Below are positions 51,020 through 60,559 of a DNA stretch of 64,000 bases, piece after piece. The notes beneath the pieces were generated by a model. The model was not told where the DNA came from, did not search any database, and saw only the letters and a list, made by a program, of their open reading frames with translations. The DNA comes from Haloarcula litorea (GTDB lineage Archaea; Halobacteriota; Halobacteria; Halobacteriales; Haloarculaceae), in NCBI RefSeq assembly GCF_029338195.1, contig NZ_CP119779.1, positions 1,550,001 to 1,614,000 on the forward strand. The letters run 5' to 3'. Position 1 is the stretch's first letter. Every line of letters starts with the position of its first letter. A program made the translations under genes and the position numbers.

Positions 51020-52693
51020 ATGACAGACCACGGACGCGCGAAACCGTCGGACGAGCTCCGACAGATGGCCGCTCGCCGCCCGCACCTGCGGGACCACCTC
51101 AAGAAGTTCAAGCAGATCACCGGCGAGTTCCCGATGCTCATCGACGAGGCCGACGACGACTACGAGTCCGACCGGCCCAACGTCCTCTACCCGGTCGGCG
51201 GCCCCATCTTCTGTCACGTCTACGGCGACGTGGGGCAGGACATGCGGTACTACGCCATCGAGCCGGAACTCGACCAAGACGAGCAGGCCGTCTTCGGCAA
51301 GGTCCGCAACCGCCTGCTCCAGAAGAGCGTCAACAAGCCCGCCCCCGAGAGCGAGGCCGAGTACGACGACCGGATCGAGGAGCTGCTCCAGGAGACGACG
51401 ACGATCCGCGACGAGGACAGCGACAGCGGCGTCCTCACCCGCCTGTCGAACATGGCCAGCGTCGGCAGCGTCGAGGTCACGGAGTCCACCTACGAGAACA
51501 TCCTCTACCGGCTGAACCGCGACATCGTCGGCCTCGGCCCGCTGGAGCCGGTGATGCGCGACCCGGCCAACGAGGACATCCACGTCATCGGCAAGAGCGA
51601 GTGTCACGTCGACCACAGCGTCTACGGGATGCTCGAGACCACCGTCGAGTGGGAGAGCGAGGAGGACTTCGACCAGTGGCTCCGCAACATGGGCGAGCGG
51701 ATGGGCGACCCGGTCAGCGACTCCGACCCCATCGTCGACTCGACGCTGCCCGACGGGTCGCGCCTGAACCTCATCTACTCCGACGACGTCTCGGTCAAGG
51801 GCCCCTCGCTGACCATCCGACAGGGCGACGAGATCCCCCTCTCGATCTTCCAGATCACGAAGTGGAACACGCTCTCGCCGGAGCTTGCGGCGTACCTCTG
51901 GCTCTGCCTGGAGAACGAGCAGACCGTCTTCGTCGTCGGGGAGACCGCCTCGGGCAAGACGACGACGCTGAACGCCATCACCTCGTTCATCCCTGACGAC
52001 GCGAAGATCTACACCGCCGAGGACACCGCGGAGGTGCTGCCCCCGCACAACACCTGGCAGCAGCTCCTGACCCGCGAGGGCGAAGACGAGGGCACCAGCA
52101 TCGACATGTTCGACCTCGTCGCCGCCGCGCTCCGGTCGCGGCCCGACTACATCATCGTCGGCGAGGTCCGTGGCGAGGAGGGCCGGATGGCGTTCCAGGC
52201 AGCCCAGACCGGTCACCCGGTGATGCTGACGTTCCACGCCAGCGACATCGTCTCGATGATCCAGCGGTTCACGGGCGAACCCATCAACGTCCCCGAGACG
52301 TTCATGGACGTCGCGGACGTGGCGCTGTTCCAGAACCGCGTCAAGCAGGGCGACCAGGTCCTGCGCCGGGTCACGTCGGTCCAGGAGATCGAGGGCTACT
52401 CCAAGGAGATGGACGGGGTCGTCACCCGGCAGGCGTTCAACTGGGACCCCGTCGAGGACGAGATCAACTTCCAGGCGATGAACAACTCCTACGTCCTCGA
52501 AGAGCAGATCGCGACGCTGCTTGGCTACGAGGACACCCGCGACATCTACGACGACCTGGAGTTCCGCGCGGACCTCATCCGCCGGGCCATCCAGGAGGGG
52601 ATCACGGGCTACCACGAGGTCAACGACTTCATCTCCGACTTCCAGCGCGACGGCCTCGAAGGCGTGCCGTTCACCATCTCCAGACCCGACTGA
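51020..52693 (+). CDS. arlI: Archaellum motor ATPase ArlI
   Basis: The protein is 557 residues. The N-terminal part (about 1-120) is the variable domain. The secretion ATPase domain has the Walker A GETASGKTTTLNAI (about residue 310), the Asp box DEGTSIDMFD and RPDYIIVGEVRGEE, and the His box TFHAS. It powers assembly and rotation. A Shine-Dalgarno-like GGAGGTCA lies 8-14 nt before the ATG. Its stop overlaps the arlJ ATG (TGATG). Confidence 0.95.
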   Translation: MTDHGRAKPSDELRQMAARRPHLRDHLKKFKQITGEFPMLIDEADDDYESDRPNVLYPVGGPIFCHVYGDVGQDMRYYAIEPELDQDEQAVFGKVRNRLLQKSVNKPAPESEAEYDDRIEELLQETTTIRDEDSDSGVLTRLSNMASVGSVEVTESTYENILYRLNRDIVGLGPLEPVMRDPANEDIHVIGKSECHVDHSVYGMLETTVEWESEEDFDQWLRNMGERMGDPVSDSDPIVDSTLPDGSRLNLIYSDDVSVKGPSLTIRQGDEIPLSIFQITKWNTLSPELAAYLWLCLENEQTVFVVGETASGKTTTLNAITSFIPDDAKIYTAEDTAEVLPPHNTWQQLLTREGEDEGTSIDMFDLVAAALRSRPDYIIVGEVRGEEGRMAFQAAQTGHPVMLTFHASDIVSMIQRFTGEPINVPETFMDVADVALFQNRVKQGDQVLRRVTSVQEIEGYSKEMDGVVTRQAFNWDPVEDEINFQAMNNSYVLEEQIATLLGYEDTRDIYDDLEFRADLIRRAIQEGITGYHEVNDFISDFQRDGLEGVPFTISRPD

Positions 52694-54441
52694 TGGCCCA
52701 GAGCGAAGCCGACTCCTCCATCGACCTGACGATCACCGAGACCGTCGAGAGCCTCGTCGAATCGTACCGGAAGATGACGATCCCGCTGGAGCGGTATCTC
52801 CTCTTCATCCTCGGTCCGGCCGTCGCCTTCTTCGTCCTGTCGACCGTCGCGGCGCTCCTGCTCGACCTCCCCGTGATGGTCCGCGCGCCGATCCCGCTGC
52901 TTGGCTTCCTGGCGATGGTGTCGGCGCTTTTCTACCCCAAGATCCTGCTCTCCCAGCGCAAGCGCGAGCTCAACAACCGGTTTCACCTCCTCATCACGCA
53001 CATGACGGTGCTGGCGACGACGAAGATCGACCGGATGGAGGTGTTCCGGACGCTGGCCAAGGAAGACGAGTACGGCGAACTCGCGATGGAGATGCACCGC
53101 ATCACCCAGCTGGTCGACACCTGGAACCAGAGCCTCGACGACGCCTGCCGCCGTCGGGCCAAGGAGGTGCCCAGCGACGCCTTCTCGGACTTCCTCGACC
53201 GGCTGGCCTACACGCTCGGTGCCGGTCAGTCCCTGGAGGACTACCTCCTCTCCGAACAGGAGCAGATCATCCAGCACTACACCACCGTCTACCGGTCCTC
53301 GCTGGACAGCCTCGAGGTGATGAAGGACCTCTACCTGTCGATGATCCTCTCGATGACGTTCGCGCTGGTGTTCGCCGTCGTCCTGCCCGTCCTCACGGGG
53401 ACGAACCCGACGATGACGGTCAGCGCCGTCATCGTGATGTTCATCTTCGTCCAGTCGGGCTTCTTCCTGGCCATCCGCTCGATGGCTCCCTACGACCCGG
53501 TGTGGTTCCACCCGGAGGAGTACCCCTCGCCCATCGAGGGGAAGCTCGACCGCTCGATGTTCGCCGGCGTCGCCCTCTCGGCGCTGCTCGTGTTCGTCAC
53601 CGTCGGCGGGATGTTCGGCGTCTCGCCGGTGACGCTTGGCGACCTCCTCTTCATGTTCCCCGAGCCGCCGCTGCCGTTCTACGCCGTCGTCCCGATCACC
53701 CCGATGCTCATCCCCGGGATCGCCTTCCGCCAGGAGGAACAGCGCATCAAGGGCCGCGACGAGGAGTTCCCGAGCTTCATCCGGGCGCTGGGGGCGACGG
53801 AGGGGGCCAAGCAGTCCACCACCGGGATGGTGCTGCGGACGCTGCGCAAGAAGGACTTCGGCCCGCTGACGAGCAACGTCGACGACCTCTACAAGCGGCT
53901 CAATATGCGCATCGAACCCTCCGCGGCCTGGCGGTACTTCACCGCCGACTGTCGCTCCTACCTCATCCAGACGTTCTCGGAGATGTACCTCATCGGCCGC
54001 GAGATGGGCGGCTCGCCCAAGCAGCTGGGCGAACTCATCGCCGCCAACATGAACGAGGTGCTGCAACTGCGCCAGAAGCGCAAGCAGGCGACGACCACGC
54101 TGGTGGGCCTGCTGTACGGGATCACCGCGGCGTCGACGTTCGCCTTCTTCATCGGGCTCCAGGTCGTCAACATCCTGGCGCAGATGTCGCTGGACCTCAA
54201 CGCCGGCAGCCGGTTCGACGTGGACACGCTCATCAACACCGGCGTCTACAACATCCCGCTCATCGAGTTCCTGCTGGTCATCGTCATCATGTTCTCGGCG
54301 ATGCTGTCGGCGCTGATGATCCGCACCGTCGACGGCGGCCACAAGGCCAACACCTACCTGCACTTCGTGATCCTCTCGTGGATCGGCGCGCTCACGGGGA
54401 CGTTCACGAAGTGGCTGGTGACGCAGTTCCTCGCCATCTGA
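52693..54441 (+). CDS. arlJ: Archaellum membrane platform protein ArlJ
   Basis: The protein is 582 residues with about seven to nine membrane segments in two groups (about 30-80, 215-330 and 475-575) and cytosolic helical regions that contact ArlI. It is the T4P/T2SS PilC-like platform protein of archaella. Its start overlaps the arlI stop by one base. It is the last gene of the motor operon; the intergenic hairpin element begins directly after its stop. Confidence 0.94.
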   Translation: MAQSEADSSIDLTITETVESLVESYRKMTIPLERYLLFILGPAVAFFVLSTVAALLLDLPVMVRAPIPLLGFLAMVSALFYPKILLSQRKRELNNRFHLLITHMTVLATTKIDRMEVFRTLAKEDEYGELAMEMHRITQLVDTWNQSLDDACRRRAKEVPSDAFSDFLDRLAYTLGAGQSLEDYLLSEQEQIIQHYTTVYRSSLDSLEVMKDLYLSMILSMTFALVFAVVLPVLTGTNPTMTVSAVIVMFIFVQSGFFLAIRSMAPYDPVWFHPEEYPSPIEGKLDRSMFAGVALSALLVFVTVGGMFGVSPVTLGDLLFMFPEPPLPFYAVVPITPMLIPGIAFRQEEQRIKGRDEEFPSFIRALGATEGAKQSTTGMVLRTLRKKDFGPLTSNVDDLYKRLNMRIEPSAAWRYFTADCRSYLIQTFSEMYLIGREMGGSPKQLGELIAANMNEVLQLRQKRKQATTTLVGLLYGITAASTFAFFIGLQVVNILAQMSLDLNAGSRFDVDTLINTGVYNIPLIEFLLVIVIMFSAMLSALMIRTVDGGHKANTYLHFVILSWIGALTGTFTKWLVTQFLAI

Positions 54442-54450
54442 GTTTTACGT

Positions 54451-54569
54451 CGTCGGGTTTCCTCGCTCGCTTCGCTCGCTGCGGGAACCACTCCTCGCAA
54501 AACTCAGTCCAAAACTACCGGCCACTCGCTCCGCTCGTCTCCGGTGAAACGCGGCGCTTCGCGCCGCGT
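54451..54569. repeat. Intergenic hairpin element after arlJ
   Basis: Positions 54451-54503 resemble 24802-24854: both begin CGTCGGGT, then TCCTCG, then a self-similar core, then CTGCGGG and an ACC-CTCCTCG-AAA end. A further hairpin, ACGCGGCGC-TTC-GCGCCGCGT, lies at 54549-54569. The first part may serve as the terminator of the motor operon, though it has no T-tract. The rest of 54570-54704 shows no gene. Confidence 0.6.
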
Positions 54570-54704
54570 ATGCTCGCGTCGGGCCTGCCCTCCCCCAGGT
54601 CGCGGCACGGAGGCCGCTCCCGGCCGGACCAGTACGACCGTTCCCGACACGCGGCCGCGACGCTCACGGACTCGCGCGAAAAAAGCCGAAGGGAGCGTAT
54701 CCGA

Positions 54705-56681
54705 TCAGTCGTCGGCGGGTGCGGCGTCGTCGCCCGCGTCGTGTTGCATCTTCGTGTGGGGGAGCTTGCCACCGTCGGCGAGGATCTCGCGCTCGCGCTC
54801 GGAGGCGTCGAGTTCGGCACTGGCCTCCCAGTCGTCGTTGACGCGGATGGTGAACTCCTCCTGGCCGGAGCGGACGGCCTCGGCCACGTCGTCGACGATC
54901 TCGACGTCGTCGCCCTGGTCGATCTTCTCGTAGGTCTCTTCGTCGATCTCGAGGGGCACGATGCCGAAGTTGAACAGGTTCGCCTTGTGGATGCGGGCGA
55001 AGCTCTGGGCGAAGACGGCCTCGATCCCGAGGTACATCGGACACAGGGCCGCGTGCTCGCGCGAGGAGCCCTGGCCGTAGTTCTCGCCGGCGACGAGCAC
55101 GCCGCCGTCGGACTCCAGGGCGCGCTCGGCGAAGGTGTCGTCCACCCGCGAGAGGGTGAACTCCGAGAGCTTCGGGACGTTCGACCGGTACATCAGGATG
55201 TCCTGGGTGGCCGGGATGATGTGGTCGGTCGTGATGTTGTCCTCCATCTTCAGGAGGGCCTCGCCGCCGACCTCGCTCTCGAGGGGGTCCTTCAGCGGCA
55301 CGTCGCCGATGTTCGGGCCCTTGATGAGTTCGTCGTCGACGGCCTCGTCGGGCGCGATGAGGTCCGACTCGGAGTTGCCGATGTACTGGTCGGGCATCTC
55401 CAGGCCGGGGGCCTCGAGGTCGCCCAGCTCGTCGGCCAGGTCACGCGGGTCGACGATCTCGCCCTTGATGGCCGCCGCGGTGGCGACCTCCGGCGAGCAG
55501 AGGTAGACGTTGTCGTCCTCGATGCCCGAGCGACCCTCGAAGTTGCGGTTGAAGGTCCGCAGCGAGACGGAGTCGGAGGCGGGCACGTGGCCGATGCCGA
55601 TACAGGCACCACAGGTCGCCTCGGAGAAGTTGACGCCGGCGGCCATCATCTCCGCGGTCCAGCCCTGCCGGGCCAGCATCTCGGAGGCCTGCTTGGAGCC
55701 GGGCGCGACGATCATCTCGGTCTTCTTGTCGACGTTGCGGCCCTCCAGCATCTTCGCGGCCGGGAGGATGTCCTCGTAGGCACCGTTCGTACAGGAGCCG
55801 ATGATGACCTGCTCGACGTCGACGCCCTCGACCTCGGAGACGGGCACGACGTTGTCGGGCATCGACGGCTCGGCGATCAGTGGTTCGAGGTCCGAGAGGT
55901 CGACGACGATCTCGTCGTCGTACTCGGCGTCCTCGTCGGGGCCGATGTCGACGAACTCGTCTTCGCGGCCGAGCCGTTCGAGGTAGTCGCGGGTCTGCTC
56001 GTCGGTCGGGAAGATCGACGAGGTGGCACCGAGCTCGGTGCCCATGTTGGTGATGGTCGTCCGCTCGGGGACGGTCAGGGTCTCGACGCCGGGGCCGGTG
56101 TACTCCAGCACCTTGCCGACGCCGCCCTTGACCGAGAGCCGGCGGAGCAGCTCGAGGATGACGTCCTTGGCGGTCGCCCAGCCGGGCAGCTCGCCCTCGA
56201 GGCGGACGTTGACGACCTCGGGCATGTCGATGTAGTACGCGCCACCGCCCATCGCGACGGCGACGTCGAGCCCGCCGGAGCCGATGGCGAGCTCGCCGAG
56301 GCCACCGGGGGTCGGCGTGTGGGAGTCCGAGCCCAGCATCGTCTTGCCGGGCGCGGCGAAGTTCTCCTTGTGGACGTTGTGGCAGATCCCGTTGCCGGGC
56401 CGCGAGAAGTGCGCGCCGAACGTGCCGGCGGCGGAGCGGAGGAAGCGGTGGTCGTCCGTGTTCTTGAAGTCGAACTGGTAGGTCTGGTGGTCGCAGTACT
56501 GGGCGGCAAGCTCCGTCTGGACCTCCTCCAGGCCCAGCGCCTCGAACTGCAGCCAGACGAGGGTCCCGGTCGTGTCCTGCGTGAGCACCTGGTCGATCTC
56601 GATCCCGATCTCCTCGCCGGGTGTCAGCTCCCCTTCGACGAGGTGGTCGTCGAGAATCTTCTCCGTGAGCGTCTGTCCCAT
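54705..56681 (-). CDS. acn: Aconitate hydratase
   Basis: The protein is 658 residues from ATG 56681. It has the [4Fe-4S] ligands in IIGSCTNGAYED and ATCGACIGIGHVP, the substrate site GSDSHTPTPGGLG, and the swivelling fourth domain with NYGQGSSREHAALCP. It isomerises citrate to isocitrate in the citric acid cycle. Length fits the archaeal/mitochondrial type. A GTG at 56741 would add residues with no family match. It is convergent with arlJ but 263 bp away. Confidence 0.92.
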   Translation of the reverse strand: MGQTLTEKILDDHLVEGELTPGEEIGIEIDQVLTQDTTGTLVWLQFEALGLEEVQTELAAQYCDHQTYQFDFKNTDDHRFLRSAAGTFGAHFSRPGNGICHNVHKENFAAPGKTMLGSDSHTPTPGGLGELAIGSGGLDVAVAMGGGAYYIDMPEVVNVRLEGELPGWATAKDVILELLRRLSVKGGVGKVLEYTGPGVETLTVPERTTITNMGTELGATSSIFPTDEQTRDYLERLGREDEFVDIGPDEDAEYDDEIVVDLSDLEPLIAEPSMPDNVVPVSEVEGVDVEQVIIGSCTNGAYEDILPAAKMLEGRNVDKKTEMIVAPGSKQASEMLARQGWTAEMMAAGVNFSEATCGACIGIGHVPASDSVSLRTFNRNFEGRSGIEDDNVYLCSPEVATAAAIKGEIVDPRDLADELGDLEAPGLEMPDQYIGNSESDLIAPDEAVDDELIKGPNIGDVPLKDPLESEVGGEALLKMEDNITTDHIIPATQDILMYRSNVPKLSEFTLSRVDDTFAERALESDGGVLVAGENYGQGSSREHAALCPMYLGIEAVFAQSFARIHKANLFNFGIVPLEIDEETYEKIDQGDDVEIVDDVAEAVRSGQEEFTIRVNDDWEASAELDASEREREILADGGKLPHTKMQHDAGDDAAPADD

Positions 56682-56815
56682 AACGTCCGAACGTGGACGA
56701 CGAGAAGGTATAAATCCCGCGTATTCCACCCTATTTTTCATCGACCGACAGCGCAGTCCGCGGGTTTCCCCCGCCGAACCGCAGGGTTTTGCCGGTGGCG
56801 CGCACAGCCCCCCGT

Positions 56816-57280
56816 ATGTTCAAGAGCGGTCGGTTCCTCGCCGATCACCTCGGGGACGTGCGCGACGACCAGATCCAGCCCAACGGCGTCGACCTGACGC
56901 TCGGAGCCGTCTACGAACAGACGGAGCCGGGACGCGTCGGCCGCGACGGCAAGCGCGTCGGCCAGCGGCGCGAACTCGACGCCGAGGACGGCGTCTACGC
57001 CCTGGACCGGGGCGGCTACGTCGTCGAGTACGCCGACCGCGTCGCCATCCCCGAGAATCACGTGGGGTTCCTCTACCCCCGGTCGTCGCTGCTGCGCAAC
57101 TCCTGTATGCTCGACACGGCGGTCTGGGACGCCGGCTACGAGGGCCGGGGCGAGGGGCTGCTGGAGGTCCACCACCCCGTCGAACTGGAACGGGGCGCAC
57201 GCGTCGCACAGCTCGTCGTCGCCGAGGCCGCCCACGTCGGGACGTACGAGGGGAGCTACCAGGGCGAGAACCTCGAGTGA
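56816..57280 (+). CDS. dcd: dCTP deaminase / dUTPase
   Basis: The protein is 154 residues from ATG 56816, 29 nt after a GTTTTGCCG tract. It has YPRSSLLRNSCMLDTAVWD followed by AGYEGRGEG, the active-site loop of the deaminase/dUTPase family, and the C-terminal ERGARVAQLVV strand. Archaeal members either deaminate dCTP or hydrolyse dUTP, or both; I cannot decide which. Either supplies dUMP for dTMP synthesis. The gene at 22511 is its degenerate paralog. Confidence 0.85.
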   Translation: MFKSGRFLADHLGDVRDDQIQPNGVDLTLGAVYEQTEPGRVGRDGKRVGQRRELDAEDGVYALDRGGYVVEYADRVAIPENHVGFLYPRSSLLRNSCMLDTAVWDAGYEGRGEGLLEVHHPVELERGARVAQLVVAEAAHVGTYEGSYQGENLE

Positions 57281-57461
57281 CCTCGGCGGCACCGACCGTG
57301 TCACCGCCCCACACTCTACCTTCAAGTGGTATCGGGGAGTAGTATCACGTGGTGGTGGCGGGACGGGGAGTGCCTCTGACAGCGACCCACGTCCGATCCC
57401 GCCACCGTCGTTCCGCACTCCCAGATAGGGTTTTAAGTTCGGTCGGCGTCGATTAGACGAT

Positions 57462-58109
57462 ATGATAACCGAGTTTCACGTCCAGTCGCCGTTTCTCGCC
57501 GGCGTCGGCAGCGTCGCCGACGAGGTCACCGTCCGGCAACTCGACTCGGTCGACGGTCGGTGTCGCGCCGGCGTCTGGGTGGACGGTGCGGACCGGGCCT
57601 CGATCGAGGCGGCGCTGGACGGCGACGACGACGTCGTCCGGGCCAGCCACGTCGGAACCGAGGGCACCGGCGAGTGGTACCTCACCTACACCGACGAGGC
57701 GACGCTCGCGGCGCTCGCGGGGACACTGCTGCGGACGGACTGTCTGTTCGCCCGCGCCGAGGTCGCCGACGACTGGGCGATCACGGCGCGGTTCCCCGAC
57801 CGGAGCACGGTGCTGGCCTTCCGGGACGAACTGGTCGAGGACGGGGTCGAGGTGTCCTTCGAGCGGATGACGACGGAGGAACGGGCCCTCGAGGGGTTCG
57901 GCGTCACCGACCCTCAGCGGGAGGTGCTGTTGCTCGCACTCGAAGAGGGGTACTTCACGGTCCCGCGCGACGCCGCGCTGTCTGACCTGGCGGCACACCT
58001 CGGCATCTCCAGTCAGGCGGCCTCCGAGCGGCTCCGCCGTGGCACCGGATCGCTGGTGGAAAACACGCTCGCAGCCGGCGGAGACCGGGTCCGCCCGCGC
58101 CGGCAGTGA
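57462..58109 (+). CDS. Bacterio-opsin activator-type HTH regulator
   Basis: The protein is 215 residues. The N-terminal 150 residues form a sensor-like domain shared by haloarchaeal bat-type regulators, and the C-terminal part is an HTH_10 domain (about 150-205; [18 protein letters not shown] is close to [20 protein letters not shown] here, then [21 protein letters not shown]). It lacks the PAS/GAF domain of Bat itself. The ATG at 57462 is about 31 nt after a GGTTTTAAG TATA box. Its targets are unknown. It precedes the HalOD1 protein gene. Confidence 0.8.
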   Translation: MITEFHVQSPFLAGVGSVADEVTVRQLDSVDGRCRAGVWVDGADRASIEAALDGDDDVVRASHVGTEGTGEWYLTYTDEATLAALAGTLLRTDCLFARAEVADDWAITARFPDRSTVLAFRDELVEDGVEVSFERMTTEERALEGFGVTDPQREVLLLALEEGYFTVPRDAALSDLAAHLGISSQAASERLRRGTGSLVENTLAAGGDRVRPRRQ

Positions 58110-58192
58110 CGGCCCGACGGCTGCCGGCCAGTTGTTTCACGCTCTGAAACCACGCATCCCCCGTTATATCCGTCGACGGAATACTGTGGCCT

Positions 58193-58459
58193 ATGGATTC
58201 GAACGACGGGACAGTGTACCTGATACGGGGCGACGAGGACGACGAGTGGGTCAGCCCCGAACCCGCCGGCGAGGTCATCGCGGACGCCGTCGTCGACGCG
58301 ACGGACCTCGACGTGGCCGACCTCGAACCGATCGAGTCGTACGCCGACGCCGACGCGCTCCGGGCGGTCCTGGGCGACGGCGACCGCGAGTCGCTGTCGT
58401 TCGACGTCGAGGGCCACGAGGTGACGGTCACCGGCGACGGCGACGTGTCGGTGGCGTAG
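58193..58459 (+). CDS. HalOD1 output domain protein
   Basis: The protein is 88 residues. The pattern [20 protein letters not shown] then [12 protein letters not shown] and the C-terminal [16 protein letters not shown] fits the halobacterial output domain HalOD1, which occurs alone or after receiver domains in haloarchaeal signalling. It is acidic and lacks a membrane segment. It lies between the bat-type regulator and methylglyoxal synthase genes. Confidence 0.7.
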   Translation: MDSNDGTVYLIRGDEDDEWVSPEPAGEVIADAVVDATDLDVADLEPIESYADADALRAVLGDGDRESLSFDVEGHEVTVTGDGDVSVA

Positions 58460-58497
58460 CCAGTATTCCTTTGCCGTCCGGGCGCGTTACCCGAGGT

Positions 58498-58881
58498 ATG
58501 ACACGCGTCGCCCTCATCGCCCACGACGACGAGAAACCCGAGATGATCGACTTCGTCACCGCCTACGAGGACACCCTCTCGGCGTTCGATCTCGTCGGGA
58601 CCGGGACGACCGGCAAGCGCATCATGGAGGAGACGGCCCTCGACATCGAGCGCAAGCAGAGCGGCCCCCTCGGCGGCGACACCCAGATCGGGGCGGAGGT
58701 CGCCGAGGGCCGAATGGACGCCATCGTCTTCCTCCGGGACCCCCTGACCGCACAGCCTCACGAGCCGGACATCTCGGCGCTGTTGCGCATCTGTGACGTC
58801 CACGACGTGCCGATGGCGACCACGCGCACGTCCGCGGAGTACGTCGTCGAGGGGCTCGCGGCCGACCTGCGCGACGACTGA
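58498..58881 (+). CDS. mgsA: Methylglyoxal synthase
   Basis: The protein is 127 residues. Motifs are [10 protein letters not shown] (with the phosphate-binding His and Lys), [24 protein letters not shown] with the catalytic Asp, and [19 protein letters not shown]. It converts dihydroxyacetone phosphate to methylglyoxal plus phosphate in the cytosol, as a bypass in sugar breakdown. The ATG lies 28 nt after a CCTTTGCCG promoter tract. It stands alone. Confidence 0.92.
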   Translation: MTRVALIAHDDEKPEMIDFVTAYEDTLSAFDLVGTGTTGKRIMEETALDIERKQSGPLGGDTQIGAEVAEGRMDAIVFLRDPLTAQPHEPDISALLRICDVHDVPMATTRTSAEYVVEGLAADLRDD

Positions 58882-58941
58882 CGCCGCGGGGGGTGTGACC
58901 CCACCGCAAACGATACGTCGGTCGAATCCTCAGGAACGGTC

Positions 58942-59631
58942 GTGACCAGAACGGCCGTCGAACGGGGGTTCGAGACGTACCTCTCGGAACTGGTCGACGA
59001 GACGTACGCGGCGTTCGACGTGACCGCGGTGCTGAAGGGGTCCCGCGGTGGCGGCGGTCGGGCCGTGAACGAACTGCTGAAGAACAGCCGACCGCTGGAC
59101 CGCCACGTCGTCCGCCCGCGCCTGCGGGAGTACCAGCGGACCATCCTCCGGCAGTTCGACCCGGTGCTCGACTACGCCGCCGCCGACGACGACTTCGAGG
59201 CCTACGCCGACGAGGTGCTGGCCCGCGACCTCTACTGGGACGCGCTGCGGCCGTCGGTGCGGGGCGACCGCCGGGAGACCATCCGCGAGCAGTTGCTGGC
59301 CCGCCAGCGCGAGTTCGGCGACGCCCTCGCGCCGCTGGTCGCGGCCGACAGCGACGAGTTCTGGGACGCCGTCGTCGAGGCCTACGACCGCGACCGGGCC
59401 GAGGCGCTCGTCGAGGACCACTTCGTGTTCTCGACGCCCCTGCGGGAACACCGGGACGCCTTCTCGTTCGAACTGGAGATCGACCCCGGCGAGGTGCTCG
59501 GCGGGCTCGCCCGTGCGCTCCCGACGCTGGAGGTCGAGTTCACCGACGAGGCGATCCGGTCGATGCGGCAGGCCGAGAAGCGTGTCGTCCCGCGGGCGAA
59601 GTCGGACGCGGCCGACGCCTTCGGCACGTAG
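58942..59631 (+). CDS. Conserved haloarchaeal protein, unknown function
   Basis: The protein is 229 residues from GTG 58942. It is mostly helical and charged, with VLKGSRGGGGRAVNELLKN (a Gly-rich loop) and several Arg-rich segments (VVRPRLREYQRTIL). It has no membrane segment or metal motif. I do not recognise it. It is followed by about 380 bp without a protein-coding gene. Confidence 0.6.
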   Translation: MTRTAVERGFETYLSELVDETYAAFDVTAVLKGSRGGGGRAVNELLKNSRPLDRHVVRPRLREYQRTILRQFDPVLDYAAADDDFEAYADEVLARDLYWDALRPSVRGDRRETIREQLLARQREFGDALAPLVAADSDEFWDAVVEAYDRDRAEALVEDHFVFSTPLREHRDAFSFELEIDPGEVLGGLARALPTLEVEFTDEAIRSMRQAEKRVVPRAKSDAADAFGT

Positions 59632-60009
59632 CCCGGGCTGTCGAGCGTCCCGTGTGAAGGATGGCAGATGGCGTCGCGTCGGGTGGGGCGGCGCGACGCC
59701 GGGTGGGTGGGTGGTGTGGTGCAGGTGACGACCCCGAAGGGTTGTCACGCAACCGCTGACTGACATCGGCAGGGACGGGTTCGCCGGTGGAAATGGCCGG
59801 ATGCCACGGTCGGCGTGGACGGTACGTCGGTCACGGGGTGGGAACGCGACCGAGTCTGTCGTGGCCCGGAACCTGCCAGCAGCGGCTACGCTCGCATCGG
59901 GTAAAAAGTCTACGAAATATGTTACTTTCGATCCGAGTAAGTTCTTTCGCCAGCGAATCACCGGACGGATGCGCCTAGCGAGCGATAGCGAGTGTGTAAG
60001 AAATCACAC
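59632..60009. other. Gap with a strong hairpin; possible structured RNA
   Basis: No protein gene is convincing here. A G-rich tract with repeated GGGT is at 59696-59716. A strong hairpin follows: GTGACGACCC (59725-59734), loop CGAA, GGGTTGTCAC (59739-59748), with one G-U pair. A further short inverted repeat CCGG...CCGG lies near 59785-59803. The right 100 bp is AT-rich and holds the promoter of the next minus-strand gene. I tried to fit SRP, H/ACA and C/D RNA signatures without success. Confidence 0.35.
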
Positions 60010-60408
60010 CTATCGATGCCGTCGGCGGGACCGCTCGTACTCGGCGGCGAACGTCAGCAGCTCCTCGACGGGCTCGGGGAGGGTCGTCAGCGACACCTCG
60101 CCGGCCGACTCGTCGTGGGCCACGAGCCCGGCGTCGACGAGCAGCGGGACGTGTGCGTGGACGAGCTCGATCTTGGTCTGTGCCCGCTCGTCGACGTCTG
60201 CCGGCCCGCTGGTCGTCCCCCGGCCGACGAGCGTGTCGGCCAGCTCGTCGAGGGGGATCGACTCGCGCCGTTGCAGCGCCTCGAGCACGTCGCGCCGAGT
60301 CTCGCTCGCGAGGGCCCTGAACAGGTCGTCCGCGGGTGGTGCGTCGCTCATACCGCCGAGTTCGTTCACATCGAACGAGGGGCCGGTCGAACTGTCCTCG
60401 GGCGACAT
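60010..60408 (-). CDS. Winged-helix protein (DUF7344-like)
   Basis: The protein is 132 residues. The core is a winged helix (about 28-105; LFRALASETRRDVLEALQR, then LVHAHVPLLVDAGLVAHDE), with an Arg/His-rich tail. It resembles a haloarchaeal family of winged-helix proteins, likely transcription regulators. The start MSPEDSSTGPSF is the upstream ATG; MSDAPPADD, 19 codons later, is an alternative. The upstream sequence toward the M28 peptidase gene is about 150 bp. Confidence 0.68.
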   Translation of the reverse strand: MSPEDSSTGPSFDVNELGGMSDAPPADDLFRALASETRRDVLEALQRRESIPLDELADTLVGRGTTSGPADVDERAQTKIELVHAHVPLLVDAGLVAHDESAGEVSLTTLPEPVEELLTFAAEYERSRRRHR

Positions 60409-60559
60409 CGGGATGTCTCACTTACGGATTCGGCGGGGAGACTGTTATATGTTGTTGAGCGCCTGAGGGGTCGTCGTCCGGTTCGCCGTCACGCCGGCCC
60501 GACCTTCGGCACCTCGCGGACGCGTCGACCCGCCGCCACGCAGAGCGGACGCCACACCG

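Noticed and set aside
57328-57346. TATC...TATC near 57330 as a motility operator
   Set aside because: Both arms point the same way with 9 nt between; they do not match the N6 palindrome.
59632-59900. SRP (7S) RNA in the 59.7-kb gap
   Set aside because: No helix 8 GGAA-type loop or Alu-domain consensus could be found.
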